Shown one piece after another: positions 23,020 to 32,861 of a DNA stretch of 64,000 nt; positions within the stretch are counted from its first letter, which is position 1; each line of letters opens with the position of its first letter. The stretch spans positions 1,197,736 to 1,261,735 of the forward strand of contig MU004195.1 in NCBI GenBank assembly GCA_010093605.1, read 5' to 3'. The notes below the pieces were generated by a model. It ran no database searches. It saw only the letters and a program-made list of their open reading frames with translations, and was not told the DNA's origin. Origin of the DNA: Lophium mytilinum (Eukaryota > Ascomycota > Dothideomycetes > Mytilinidiales > Mytilinidiaceae). The position numbers and the translations under genes are program-made.

Positions 23020-23103
23020 GTACGGAGTCGATCCATCTAAATGGCCACTCCCACAAGCACCCCTCTCCGCAGAGGGCAACCGCTTCACAGCAATATACAG
23101 TTC
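23020..23103 (+). pseudogene. Fragment of the receptor-like gene's tail
   Basis: Encodes GVDPSKWPLPQAPLSAEGNR and then FTA, matching the tail of the seven-TM protein (GVDPSKWPLPPAPLSAEGNR, then FTA). At nucleotide level about 70 bases match 13657-13727 (reverse strand) with only about five differences. Similarity stops abruptly on both sides: the upstream SIPEPLAY and downstream IYSSDRSPKPL do not match. No other receptor exon was found nearby, so it is a short duplicated fragment or the last conserved piece of a decayed paralogue. Confidence 0.7.
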
Positions 23104-23703
23104 AGATCGGTCTCCAAAACCATTGCGAATCGAGATGTCATTTCCACACGTCTGATTCAGCGCTTCCGGAAATGGCATCCTCCTTTTCAAACCCCCGCAA
23201 CCTCCTGGGGCGCCCGAAGCCGTATCAACCCCCCAAAACGATCGCACGAGAATATACGATTTGAAGCGTCTGGAAAACAGTTGCAAACAGACGCCGAAGG
23301 AACTACGCGGAGGGGCCCCTAAGTGGGCATGCTTTCTGTGCTTAAAGGTATATTTCATGCATTGATCAGTAACTACGTTGTGGGCTCGCTTGCGCCCTCT
23401 ATGACCGACGTTATTCACTGGAACTCCCAGCTTCCGGCTTTAAGCGCGGTGCCTCAATCGAAATCCGTGATTCACCATTTTGCTGGACCGAGCACGTCTG
23501 ACCTGCTGGCTTTCACACCCGCGGCTTTCCGTTCCCGCACAAAGTCTCGACCTCACAACTCACTACTCCCAGCTCCTCGCGCCTACACAACACACCACAC
23601 CTTCAACCACTTCACTACCCTGCAACCTCATCACCCACCACCTTGCTCCGACCTGTGTGTGCCTCCATCGATAGAGCTCCCCTGACTCGTCTCCTTAGCA
23701 ACA
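23104..23703. promoter_or_regulatory. Upstream region and 5' leader of coiled-coil gene A
   Basis: 600 bp before the ATG at 23704. The stretch 23510-23600 (TTTCCGTT.CCGCAC.AAG...ACCTC.CA.CTC...ACTCCC) aligns well with 28094-28180 in front of gene B. It is C/A-rich, as fungal 5' UTRs often are. No TATA box was seen. Confidence 0.5.
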
Positions 23704-26586
23704 ATGGCCGGTGTTCAGCGTCGCCAGCGCGCTGGCTTCGTTGGCGCTGCCATTGATGTCGGCCCGTCCATCCTCGCGGCCGTCGGTGGTGCGATCGGTG
23801 GTGGTACTGCCTTGACATTCCTATCGCCATTTGGAAAGGACACGTCAGATGAGCCGACATTCGATCCATCGCTACGTATCCAGCAGCAAAAAGCGTCAGA
23901 TACTCCTCTTTCTGAGAAAATCTTACGCGATGACGCCATCTTTACGGTCACTTCGTTCACCGCTCCCTCAAATGCTTCCTCCTCCGCATCGATATCCGCG
24001 AATCCATCCCTGTCAACCTCCTCCGATACGATACCATCCCCTCCGACCTCTCAAAACTCTTCGTCCCCTCCACTGCGCTCTGGAGTAGCGTCGACGATCT
24101 CCCTCAATGATGTCGCAGGCTTTCTTGGAGGGGCCAATGTCAACAGCGAGACTGCAACGGCTCTCGGCCTTGTACTGCTACACCGTTATGGACCTTCCCT
24201 CCTGACTCGCATACCAGGTTTCAAGAGCACGAAGATGAAGGGGCTCATCAATGTAGCGGCCTCATTCATACCACAATTTGCCACAGCTAATCCCCAGTTC
24301 TATCTCCTGGACAGATACCTGAACCTTGCCGAAGAAGGATACAAATACGCCTCTGGATGGGAAGATGCAGTCGTTGTGGACCTTCGCGCACAGCTGCAAC
24401 TAGCGAAGGATGAGTCGATAGGTCTGAGAAAACTGTTGGACGATGCAAATCTCGATCACGGACTCATCCTTGCCCGCAAAATTGATGATTACCTCCTAGA
24501 TGTCGAGAAACTCGAGCAAAATCACAAGCTAGAAAAAGACGACCTGACGACGAGGTTGAGGAACGAGATTGCGAGCCGGCTGGAATCGCAACAGAAAGCT
24601 GCGGCCCTGTATCAACAGGTTCAAAGAGAGAAAGACGAAGCGTTGAGTGAGATCACCAGTTTGAAGCGTGGCGCCCAGTCTCAGAATGACGAGATAGTCT
24701 CTCTCAGAAAAGAGAATGCTACTCTTGCCCACAAGAACGATTCGCTCCGCCTTTGCCTTCAGACTGAAAAGGAAGGTCGGGAGGCCGATCTTACCAATCA
24801 TCGCGCTCAACTAGTCTCTAAAGACTCAAAGTACGAAAATGCTTCGCTTCAATTCCAGTCACAACTCGAAGCTTCCCAAATGGAGATCTGTGCCCTTAAG
24901 TGTGAAGCGGAGAAACTTCGCTCTGCGAACGCAGCTCTGGAGTGTAAGGTCAACGCTTCCACGACTCAGATTGAACAATTGGAAGCGGATCGCAAGAAAG
25001 AGAAGACCATGAGCTCGCTGGAAGTTGAAAAACTCCAGGCTAAACTTGAAACCACCCAGCAGAAGCTGACAGATGAGATTGCGCGTTCGACTAAAAGCCG
25101 CCAGACTTTAGAAGAGGAGCGCACGGCTCGGAAGCAGGAAGCAGAGGCCAAGGATAAGGACGACGAGGTTTCTAGGCAGCTTCTCGACTCTAAGGACTCC
25201 GAACTTGCCGAAGCCAAGAACGAGCAGGATACCCTTCGAACCAAGTTGGAGAAAGCCTCCGCAGAGCACGAGAAAGACCAAACCTGCTTTACAGCTAAGA
25301 CTAAAAGTCTCATCTCAGATGCTGAAAGACTCCTCGAAGACAATCAACGTCTCAGCAACGACTTACGCTCCTCTTTCGAAAAGCACGAAATCTCTCTGGG
25401 GACCGTAGTCAAGCAGCATGAAGATGTGTTGGCGCAAATACAGCAACGCCATAAGACTGAAGTGGCTGACCTCTCTTCGAAGATTCGAGATACCCAGAAA
25501 GAGGCTGAGGCCCTGAAGACTGAAGTCGATGAGTCGAAGGCCGAAATAACTAAGGTCAGGTTAGAGAACAAAGATCTCGAAGGCGAGTACAAGAAGCTGA
25601 AGGCAGAATACGGCAAGCTCCAGGGAGATTATGCTGGTGCCCTCAAAGAAAACGGGCCAAAGTCTCATGGCAAGGCCGCTCTGGAAGCACAGAGCTTCAG
25701 CCCAGGCCATTTCAATATGCCGGATCTTAGTCCTGTCGTATTCCACCCGAGCAGGCAGCTGCAAGAGGCCCAAGACCAGGCTAGGCAGCACCAAAACTTG
25801 GAAACCCACCGGCAAAGCGTGGATGCGCTGCTACTCAAGTTCACGAAGTTGTTCAAAGAGATTCATCAGCTAAAAGCCTTTCAGAGCAAGAAACAACAGG
25901 CCAATCAAATTGACAAGCGTCGAAACCTAGTATCTTTTACCCCCGAGGAGTCATGGCAGCTGGGACAACGGTTGGACGATGAGACCAAGCTACTAAAGGC
26001 CGTCTTAAGCAACATATTCGCTCCCATCATTGGGCTAAAAACCGCTAGCTACTTTCGAGATGTGATTGAAGGGTTCAGCCATTTCTCAAAGGCAGCGGCC
26101 GAGGACCTAGCGTACAGCCATGTAGAATATAAAGAAACAAGGGACAAGCGGAACGTATTGACCGGTCCCCAATGGCATGAAATTCTCGATACGCTCAAGA
26201 AAAGGAAAGAAGAGTTCTTGAGAGACCAGTCTATCCCGAAGGAGGCCTTTAGTCAACTGCAACTGGTACCTGTTACGAATTCACGCACGAAGAAGCCAGG
26301 AGAGGTCACCAAGCCGGAGGTGACCGAGCCGGACTTTACGAATCTTCCCTCAAGTCAAGAGTTAAGTCAGTACGTGTCCACAGACAGACCTACCCTTTTT
26401 ACAGACATTCTGGGTCACCTTGGCGTGCCGGCCAAAACGATTGCGGCGAAGGAGGTCTCCAAGCGGCTGGAGGAAGTTGCACATAAGAAGCGAGAGCGTA
26501 AGACTGGAAATTTAATCTTCACGCTCAAGGCTGCTGCGGGTGTCGACGTCAAGGAAACATCCGACAAGACCGCCAAAATTTACTAA
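23704..26586 (+). CDS. Large coiled-coil membrane-anchored protein (gene A of a local family)
   Basis: Intronless, 960 residues, function unknown. Layout: glycine-rich hydrophobic segment at residues 12-40 (VGPSILAAVGGAIGGGTALT); Ser/Pro/Thr-rich linker to ~140; a conserved module at ~150-235 with HRYGPSLLTRIPGF and EGYKYASGW; a long Lys/Glu coiled coil (~235-665); then a C-terminal module (~685-940) with RRNLVSFTPEESWQL, AAAEDLAYSHVEYKE and NLPSSQELSQY. The N-terminal module is shared with gene C (RYGPSLLAHFPGL, EGFYKLVTGW) and the C-terminal module with gene B (RRCLATYTPKQAWSI, AFEDIAYGHEEL, NLPSDKELLSH). There is no signal peptide. The start (CAACAATGGCC) has a strong context and matches that of gene B. 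Coiled coils can resemble SMC or myosin rods by composition; no ATPase is present. The existence of the gene is secure, its role is not. Confidence 0.85.
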   Translation: MAGVQRRQRAGFVGAAIDVGPSILAAVGGAIGGGTALTFLSPFGKDTSDEPTFDPSLRIQQQKASDTPLSEKILRDDAIFTVTSFTAPSNASSSASISANPSLSTSSDTIPSPPTSQNSSSPPLRSGVASTISLNDVAGFLGGANVNSETATALGLVLLHRYGPSLLTRIPGFKSTKMKGLINVAASFIPQFATANPQFYLLDRYLNLAEEGYKYASGWEDAVVVDLRAQLQLAKDESIGLRKLLDDANLDHGLILARKIDDYLLDVEKLEQNHKLEKDDLTTRLRNEIASRLESQQKAAALYQQVQREKDEALSEITSLKRGAQSQNDEIVSLRKENATLAHKNDSLRLCLQTEKEGREADLTNHRAQLVSKDSKYENASLQFQSQLEASQMEICALKCEAEKLRSANAALECKVNASTTQIEQLEADRKKEKTMSSLEVEKLQAKLETTQQKLTDEIARSTKSRQTLEEERTARKQEAEAKDKDDEVSRQLLDSKDSELAEAKNEQDTLRTKLEKASAEHEKDQTCFTAKTKSLISDAERLLEDNQRLSNDLRSSFEKHEISLGTVVKQHEDVLAQIQQRHKTEVADLSSKIRDTQKEAEALKTEVDESKAEITKVRLENKDLEGEYKKLKAEYGKLQGDYAGALKENGPKSHGKAALEAQSFSPGHFNMPDLSPVVFHPSRQLQEAQDQARQHQNLETHRQSVDALLLKFTKLFKEIHQLKAFQSKKQQANQIDKRRNLVSFTPEESWQLGQRLDDETKLLKAVLSNIFAPIIGLKTASYFRDVIEGFSHFSKAAAEDLAYSHVEYKETRDKRNVLTGPQWHEILDTLKKRKEEFLRDQSIPKEAFSQLQLVPVTNSRTKKPGEVTKPEVTEPDFTNLPSSQELSQYVSTDRPTLFTDILGHLGVPAKTIAAKEVSKRLEEVAHKKRERKTGNLIFTLKAAAGVDVKETSDKTAKIY

Positions 26587-26999
26587 AAAAAGAAACCAGC
26601 ACACACCTGCCCTCGTCCCAGTTTCTTTATGGTGCAAGTCATCATATGCAGCCTAACAGCTGTATGTGTTTGACAAAGCAACATAAAGGGATTGGTGGCG
26701 AGGGTATGGGAGGCCACCTGACCTAACAGTTGGGGGCCGCGTGCTGGTTTCACCAAAAATCATCCGGTCTTGTTGGTGGAAAAGGGGTTGTATGAAGTAC
26801 CGGTATTGGTAGAACTCTCTGTGTTTAGCACGGGGTTGGTTACTTTTGCGATGAATCATCTTTCGGTATGGACGGGTGTTGATAGGAATAATGAAGCTAA
26901 AATCAAGTCAAAAATCTCATATGTGCTGATTTGCACTGCATATGTGTTTCGAACTGTCTAAGCAAACAGATCTGTCTCTGCCTGGCTAAATCCTGCTCA
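26587..26999. other. 3' flank of gene A
   Basis: 413 bp with no recognised gene; it should carry the 3' UTR of gene A. The left repeat array begins at its right edge. Confidence 0.4.
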
Positions 27000-27975
27000 C
27001 TCGACGCCACTGTAGGGGGTCGCCTGGTCCAAGAGCAACCAGATAATCAAGAGGTAGTATAATCTGCACTGCTTAAAACTTGACATCATTTTGGATTTTT
27101 GAAGTCTTGTCGAGGTACCTCATACAGTGGTAAACCAGGGGTAAGCGTGGTGGACATGTATTTTGGCTATGCTCGTGCGAGTAAAACGGCACTGTGAGGA
27201 GGGGACTGGGTGGGAAGAAGATAGTTGAGTAAATGGTAGTCCGGTTCCTGCAGCTTCGACTTCTGCATTAGTTCACGGAACTAGAAACTTAGTACACAGA
27301 TGTTGCACTACTGTAGCTAGGATCTTGCAAGCGGGATAATACTGTAAGGAGAGGACTAGAGGGTAGAAAGAGAGTTGGGTAAAGGGAAGTCTAATTCCTA
27401 TAGCTTCGATTTCTACATAGATTAGAGAGCTAGAAATCTAATACACGAATATGGCACTGCTATAGACAGGCTCTTGCTGGCGGGATAATACTGTAAGGAG
27501 TGGACTAGGTGGGAAGGAGACAGTAAAGCAGAAGGTTGTCTAATTTCTACCGCTTAAATACCGCTTTATTTTCTGTGTTATACTTAGAGACCTAGAAATA
27601 CAGCCCACATAAATTTTACTAATTTAGCTAAGCTCTTGCAAGCGGGATAACACTGTAAGGAGTAGCCTGGGTAGGAAAGATATAGTTTAGTAAAAGTTAG
27701 TCTAATTTATAAGCTTTAACTTTTATATTATATTTAGACAGCTAAAATTCTAGTATATAGATATTGCACTCCTTAGGTGCTATTCTTGCGCGCACGATGC
27801 CACGATCAGGAGTAGCCTGGGTAGAAAGGAGGTACTTAAGCAAAAGGTAGTCTGATGCTGCAGCGTTGTCTTCTATATCGTGTTTGGAGGGCTAAAATCC
27901 TAATATATAGGTATCCCACTACTCAGGCTTTACTTTTGCCCGCTCGGTAGCACTGTTAGGAGTAGCCTGGATATC
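27000..27975 (-). repeat. Left array of the ~150 bp repeat, about seven copies
   Basis: Landmark CACTGTAAGGAG(T/A)(A/G)G(C/A)CTGG recurs near 27009, 27191, 27341, 27490, 27652, 27802 and 27951, spacing mostly 149-162 bp. Read on the minus strand it matches the plus-strand unit of the right array (CTACTCC.TACAGTG..ATCACGC.TGCAAGAG). Some copies are much more AT-rich than others. Confidence 0.8.
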
Positions 27976-28275
27976 CGGTAAATAGTAGCAAGAAATAGTG
28001 CTTACCCAGGTATGATCTTCGTTCGTAAACTTATCTGCCGCCACTGACCTTATCGATCTAGCATTCACTACTTCACACAAGCACAACACGCCGGACTTTC
28101 AGTTTCACCGATTTCCGTTTCCGCACGAAGACTTAACCTCGCAGCTCCCAACTCCCGGCCCCTCCATCTCACACACACACACCTACAACCACATCAAGAA
28201 ACCCACCACTTCACTTCCAGATCTGCGCACAAACTACCACCGCACCATCTCCGCTGTCTCTGTCTGTTAGTCACA
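27976..28275 (+). promoter_or_regulatory. Upstream region and 5' leader of gene B
   Basis: 300 bp between the left array and the gene B ATG. The segment 28094-28180 aligns with the gene A leader; a CACACACACAC tract follows. The start context GTCACAATGGC resembles that of gene A. Confidence 0.55.
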
Positions 28276-30786
28276 ATGGCGAACGCCAACGGTCCTGGCC
28301 GACAAGGCAATGGACTTCCCGCCGCGGCATTTCATGTCCCGCCTCGTCTTTCCGCAGCGGCTGGAGACACTGCTGAGCCTGCAGCAGCGTACCCTTTTGG
28401 AGAAGAGGCATCAAAAACACTCGAAACTGCCGAATACCAGAACGGGGTAAAAGCTTCCTATGAACCTCGGCATCAGGCCCACAAGGACACAGCGATAACT
28501 AACGAGGACGCGCTGATGACCTATCACAATGTCGAGGTTGATCGCATCGGGCAAGAGCTCCTCGCGTGTATGCGTGTAGAGATTGAAATGGTCGAGCTTT
28601 GCTTTGAAGCTGATTTGCCAAACCCAGCGGAATTCAACCAGGAGCGTACAGCGGCAAGGGAGGCTTCCAAAGAAGCGGAAAATGAACTAGCTAAAGCTAT
28701 AGCTTCTGCACGGGAAGTTTGCGTACGGATGGAATCAAGCAAGGTTAAACACAAGGGGTTGGAGCTCCTCAAGAATATTATTGCGGAGCTCACAACAAAA
28801 AGACACGATCTGGACCACCAATTGGACAACAAAGGGCGAGGGCTTCTCTGGATCTTTTGTGCAGAGATGTCAGTAACCATGGATCTCTACAAACTAAAAG
28901 TGGACGACACAGAGATGGACGATCCAGTGGAGCTTATAGTGGCGAGGGAGGCTTATAAAGAAGCGGAAACTCAACTAGTCATGGCCATAGCTTCCGCACG
29001 AGCGTCTTACTCACGGATGGAAACAAGCAAGGTTGATCAAAACGGGCTAGGGCTCCTCATGGATGCTTTGGCGAAGCTCTCTGCAAAAAGGTGGCAACGG
29101 GACCGCCAAATTGAGGTCAAAGATGATCTCAAAATGGCGCGCAACGTCGTCGAGTATGATCGTATTAAGGGATCTATGGTCGAGTCATTGCGTGTGGAGA
29201 TCATATCAGCCGAGAATGATCTTGAAGTAGCGATGAACGCCCCAGTGGAACTCGACCAGGAGCTCACAGCGACGAGGGAGGCTTCCAAAGAAGCGGGAAA
29301 GCAACTAGCCAAAGCCATAGATTCTTCGTCGGAGCTTTGGGAACGGCTGGAAGTAAGCAGCGCTGATCGTGTGGACTTAGATGTCGTCGGGAATGCTTAT
29401 CTCGAGCTCTTAAACAAACGGAGTGATCTTAATCGGGGCGAATGGGCGCTCAAAGTGATGAGGAACGCACACAAAGAAGCGCAAAACCGACCAGCCAACG
29501 TCATGGCTTCCTCACGGAAGGCTTCTTTACAGATGAGTTCCGACGACGAAGTCATCGTCAGCAATCTGAGGAATCAAGTGAAGGAATTGGAAAGCAAAAC
29601 GGCATCCATCCCTACACTTCAAGCCCGCATTGAAGAGCTGGAGAGACAGAACGAGGCCCTGCAAAAGACCAATCAGTATGCTGGTGAAGCCTTAAACGCT
29701 GCGAATGAGGAGCACAAGGCTGCCCTGGAGGCTGCGACGAGCTGGACTGGAGAATGTCAGGGCCAATTGGAGAAGCTTAATAAGGAATATGGGAACCTCC
29801 TGAGAGAAAAGGCGCTCACACCGGCCCCGAACGGCCCGCATGGACCAACGACACTTCTGCACAGGCAATACGATGGACTTGTCACTCAGTACAAGTCACT
29901 GTTCAACGACTACAAAGAGGCACAGGCAACGATCCGCACGCTCAGCGCGAAACTGAATTTCCAGTCGGCCACTCAGGATTCAGGTCCCTGGATCAAGCAC
30001 TTAAGCCTAGAGATCAAGTCAGTCAAGCACCCAGATCCGGCGAATGAGGAAGCCTCCACATATCCAGATCCGGCGATGAAAGAGGCCTTCACGAAATTTT
30101 CTGAGGTACTCAAGCAAATTGAGGACCTCCACCGTACGAATCGTGCGAAGCCAGGCGAGGACAACCAAGATAGAAGGCGATGCCTGGCCACCTACACGCC
30201 TAAGCAGGCCTGGAGCATACGCGACAGCCTCACAGACGTATGCGTTCTGATCAATAATCGCATTTACGTAGATCTTGCTTCCAGACAAGATAGACTCGCC
30301 TACAATATGTCAACAGTGATGGGATGTTTGTGCATGTTAGCAGTCGATGCATTCGAGGACATCGCATACGGCCACGAAGAATTGAGATTAGCCAACGCCA
30401 CTATGATCAACAATGGTACGTTGACCGTGGAGAACTGGTTGGCGGCCCGAAAGATCTTGGAACAAGAGAGGGAGAAATATGAAGCCAACCCTGCCTACAT
30501 CCCGGACCACCTAAGTGGAATATGCGACAAGGAGGGGAGACTAAGGAGATTTCTGAATAACCTCCCCAGCGACAAGGAGCTGCTGTCTCACTTTGAAGTC
30601 CCACTGGTACCGCTGAGCGTCGTCGAACTATGCCAAACTCTCGACATCCAGACCGGATCGACCATCTGTGGAGAACTGGTCGCGCGTTTGAAGACATTCC
30701 CGCAACTTGAGCAAGGAAAGCAGAGGAAGAAAGCGGTGTTCTGGCGAAAGAGTGATGCTGGAAGCGAGGAGGTTCCTGGAACCTAA
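28276..30786 (+). CDS. Large repeat-containing coiled-coil protein (gene B of a local family)
   Basis: Intronless, 836 residues, function unknown. The first ~95 residues are Ala/Pro-rich and unlike the N-terminus of genes A and C, so the hydrophobic anchor is missing. Four related segments follow, beginning near residues 126 (REASKEAENELAKAIASARE), 222 (REAYKEAETQLVMAIASARA), 332 (REASKEAGKQLAKAI) and 394 (RNAHKEAQNRPANVMASSRK). A heptad-rich coiled coil covers about 420-560. The last ~250 residues match the C-terminal module of gene A: RRCLATYTPKQAWSI, LAVDAFEDIAYGHEEL, NNLPSDKELLSHFEVP. Basic residues end the protein (KQRKKAVFWRKSD). The gene sits between two arrays of the same repeat in opposite orientations; the right array starts right after the stop codon. 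Confidence 0.82.
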   Translation: MANANGPGRQGNGLPAAAFHVPPRLSAAAGDTAEPAAAYPFGEEASKTLETAEYQNGVKASYEPRHQAHKDTAITNEDALMTYHNVEVDRIGQELLACMRVEIEMVELCFEADLPNPAEFNQERTAAREASKEAENELAKAIASAREVCVRMESSKVKHKGLELLKNIIAELTTKRHDLDHQLDNKGRGLLWIFCAEMSVTMDLYKLKVDDTEMDDPVELIVAREAYKEAETQLVMAIASARASYSRMETSKVDQNGLGLLMDALAKLSAKRWQRDRQIEVKDDLKMARNVVEYDRIKGSMVESLRVEIISAENDLEVAMNAPVELDQELTATREASKEAGKQLAKAIDSSSELWERLEVSSADRVDLDVVGNAYLELLNKRSDLNRGEWALKVMRNAHKEAQNRPANVMASSRKASLQMSSDDEVIVSNLRNQVKELESKTASIPTLQARIEELERQNEALQKTNQYAGEALNAANEEHKAALEAATSWTGECQGQLEKLNKEYGNLLREKALTPAPNGPHGPTTLLHRQYDGLVTQYKSLFNDYKEAQATIRTLSAKLNFQSATQDSGPWIKHLSLEIKSVKHPDPANEEASTYPDPAMKEAFTKFSEVLKQIEDLHRTNRAKPGEDNQDRRRCLATYTPKQAWSIRDSLTDVCVLINNRIYVDLASRQDRLAYNMSTVMGCLCMLAVDAFEDIAYGHEELRLANATMINNGTLTVENWLAARKILEQEREKYEANPAYIPDHLSGICDKEGRLRRFLNNLPSDKELLSHFEVPLVPLSVVELCQTLDIQTGSTICGELVARLKTFPQLEQGKQRKKAVFWRKSDAGSEEVPGT

Positions 30787-30789
30787 GTA

Positions 30790-32610
30790 CGTTACCATAC
30801 GAAGGGTATAGCGATGGAAGCCAGTGTACCTTTTGACGGGCGGGAGGCCTGCTAGAGGGGCTACTCCTGACAGTGGTATCAAGCGTGCAAGGATAAGGAA
30901 TTAGTAGTGCTATATCCATGTGCGTAGCTAGCTATAATGAAAACCCAGTGTCAGGTTCTAGACATCCCAAACTAGGCTACCTCGTGACGGGCTGAAGACT
31001 TCTTAGGGGGGCTACTCCTAACAGCGGTATCACGGGGCCAGAAGTAGGAGCTCTTCAATGGCCTATCCATGCATCCAGTTTACCTAACCCAGAACTATAA
31101 TAGAAACCCAATATCACGTTCTAGAGAGCCTAACCTAGGCTACCTGTTAACGAGCTATAGACCGGCTTAGGGGGCTACTCCTAACAGTGGTATTACGGGA
31201 CTAAAAGTGGGAGCTATGCACTGGCATATTCATGCATCGACATATCTAACCCAGAATGTCGATCGAAATCCAATATCAAGTTCCAGACAACCGAATCCAA
31301 GCTTCCTTTTGACGGGCTAAAGACCAGCTGGGGGGGCTGCTCCCAACAGCAGTATCACGGGACCAAAAGTAGTAGTTATGCAATGGTATATCCGTACATT
31401 CAATCATCCAACCTAGAAATACAACAGAAACACACTATCAGATTTTAAACAACTGAAACTAGACTACTTTTTAGTAGCCCGGAGACCTGCAAGCGGGGCA
31501 CCTCCTGACAGTGGTTTTATAGGATCAAAAGCAGGCGCTAGGCAATCGTATATCCGTGCATCCACTTACCTATCCTAGAGCTGCAATAGAAACACAATCT
31601 TAGAGCGCAGACAGCTGAAACTAGACCGCCCTTTGATAGACCGGAGACCTGCTAGCGGAGCACCTCCTAACAATGGTATTAAGCGTGCAAGAGTAAGAGA
31701 CTAGGAGTGCGATATCTATATACCTAGCGGTATGCCTTAGAGTCATAATAGAAACCTAACACGTAGTTCTAGAAACCCGAAACTAGGCTATCTTTCAACA
31801 GACTAGAATTCTACCAGCAGGGCTAGCCAGGCCACTCCCTACGATGCTATCAAACATGCAAAACACGAAACTTTTAAGTCAAGGCCAACACCATACAAAT
31901 CGAACTACCTTTGCACCTGCTGGCGACCGGCTAGCCAGGCCGCCCCTTACAGTGCCAACACCTGTGCAATACTACAGATCACAATGCTACGGTCTACACA
32001 ACGAAGATAAGACTACCTCTTAGCCGGATAGCGATTTGCTACCTAGGCCGCCCCTCACAGTGCTATCACCGATGCAAACTACAGATTACAATGCTACGGC
32101 CCACACAACGAAGATAAGACTACCTCTTAGCTAGATAGCGACCTACTTACCAGGCCACCCCTTACACTGCTATAAAGCGGCAAAACCGTAAGGGGCTTAT
32201 CTCAGGGACAACGCTGTAGAGATTAGACTACCTTTTAGTCGGTTAGCAACCTGCTAGCTGAGCTACTCCGTACAGTGCTATCAAATATTCAAGAGGAAGA
32301 AAGCGATGTAAAGACTGATGCAGTTAAAACGAGACATCCTTTTACCTAGGTAACTATCGACTGGCTAGGCTACTCCTGATAGTGGTATAAAGCGTGCAAG
32401 GGTAAGCACTTAGCAGTACTATATCCGTGTGCACATCAGCTACAATAGGAACCCAATGTCAGGTTCTGGACAGTCGGTATTAGGCTACCTTTTGGCGGAC
32501 TGCAGATGTACTAGCGGAGCTACTCCTAACAGTGGTATCACGCGTGCAAGAGTATGAAACTAGCAGTGCTATATCCGTGTGCCCAACTATATGACCCAGT
32601 ATTGTATAAA
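30790..32610 (+). repeat. Right array of the ~150 bp repeat, about thirteen copies in two period classes
   Basis: Landmark GG(C/G)(T/C)ACTCCTAACAGTGGTATCA or variants recurs near 30861, 31012, 31174, 31337, 31500, 31660, 31832, 31940, 32049, 32154, 32261, 32370 and 32520. Early and final spacings are about 150-172 bp; five consecutive ones between 31832 and 32370 are 105-109 bp. The shorter unit lacks part of the segment between the core and the next GACTACC. The array occupies almost the whole gap from gene B's stop to the MITE-like element. It contains no supported gene. Confidence 0.82.
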
Positions 32611-32726
32611 GAAAGGCCACAATGTTACAAGGTACAAATCACGCTGCTATTGCACACGGTGTCAAGAAAAGCAAGTTCAATCTACAATTACATCTATTTT
32701 CAGTCCCTAATACTTCCAGCAATACT

Positions 32727-32837
32727 AGCACGCCAGCTCCCAAATAACTCCTATATAGTCCTTTGTAATAACACACAGCTATTAGGCTGTGTGTCGTAAC
32801 TAGCACCATTTAGGAGTTAACTGAGAGCTGGCGTGCT
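32727..32837. mobile_element. MITE-like short inverted-repeat element
   Basis: 111 bp foldback with imperfect terminal inverted repeats of about 30 bp: AGCACGCCAGCTCCCAAATA on the left, and on the right end (reversed) AGCACGCCAGCTCTCAGTTA, each followed by ACTCCTA. The centre is also a hairpin, ACACACAGCTATTAGGCTGTGTGT in outline. ACT flanks both ends as a possible 3 bp target-site duplication. There is no coding capacity. The superfamily cannot be assigned from one copy. Confidence 0.65.
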
Positions 32838-32861
32838 ACTATATACTCCCACGACGCGAAC

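Noticed and set aside
30790-32610. CRISPR-like array or tRNA cluster
   Set aside because: Units are long, degenerate and in a eukaryotic setting; there is no repeat-spacer structure or tRNA fold.
32554-32799. 81-codon open frame in the right array
   Set aside because: Made of repeat and MITE-like sequence; no coding evidence.
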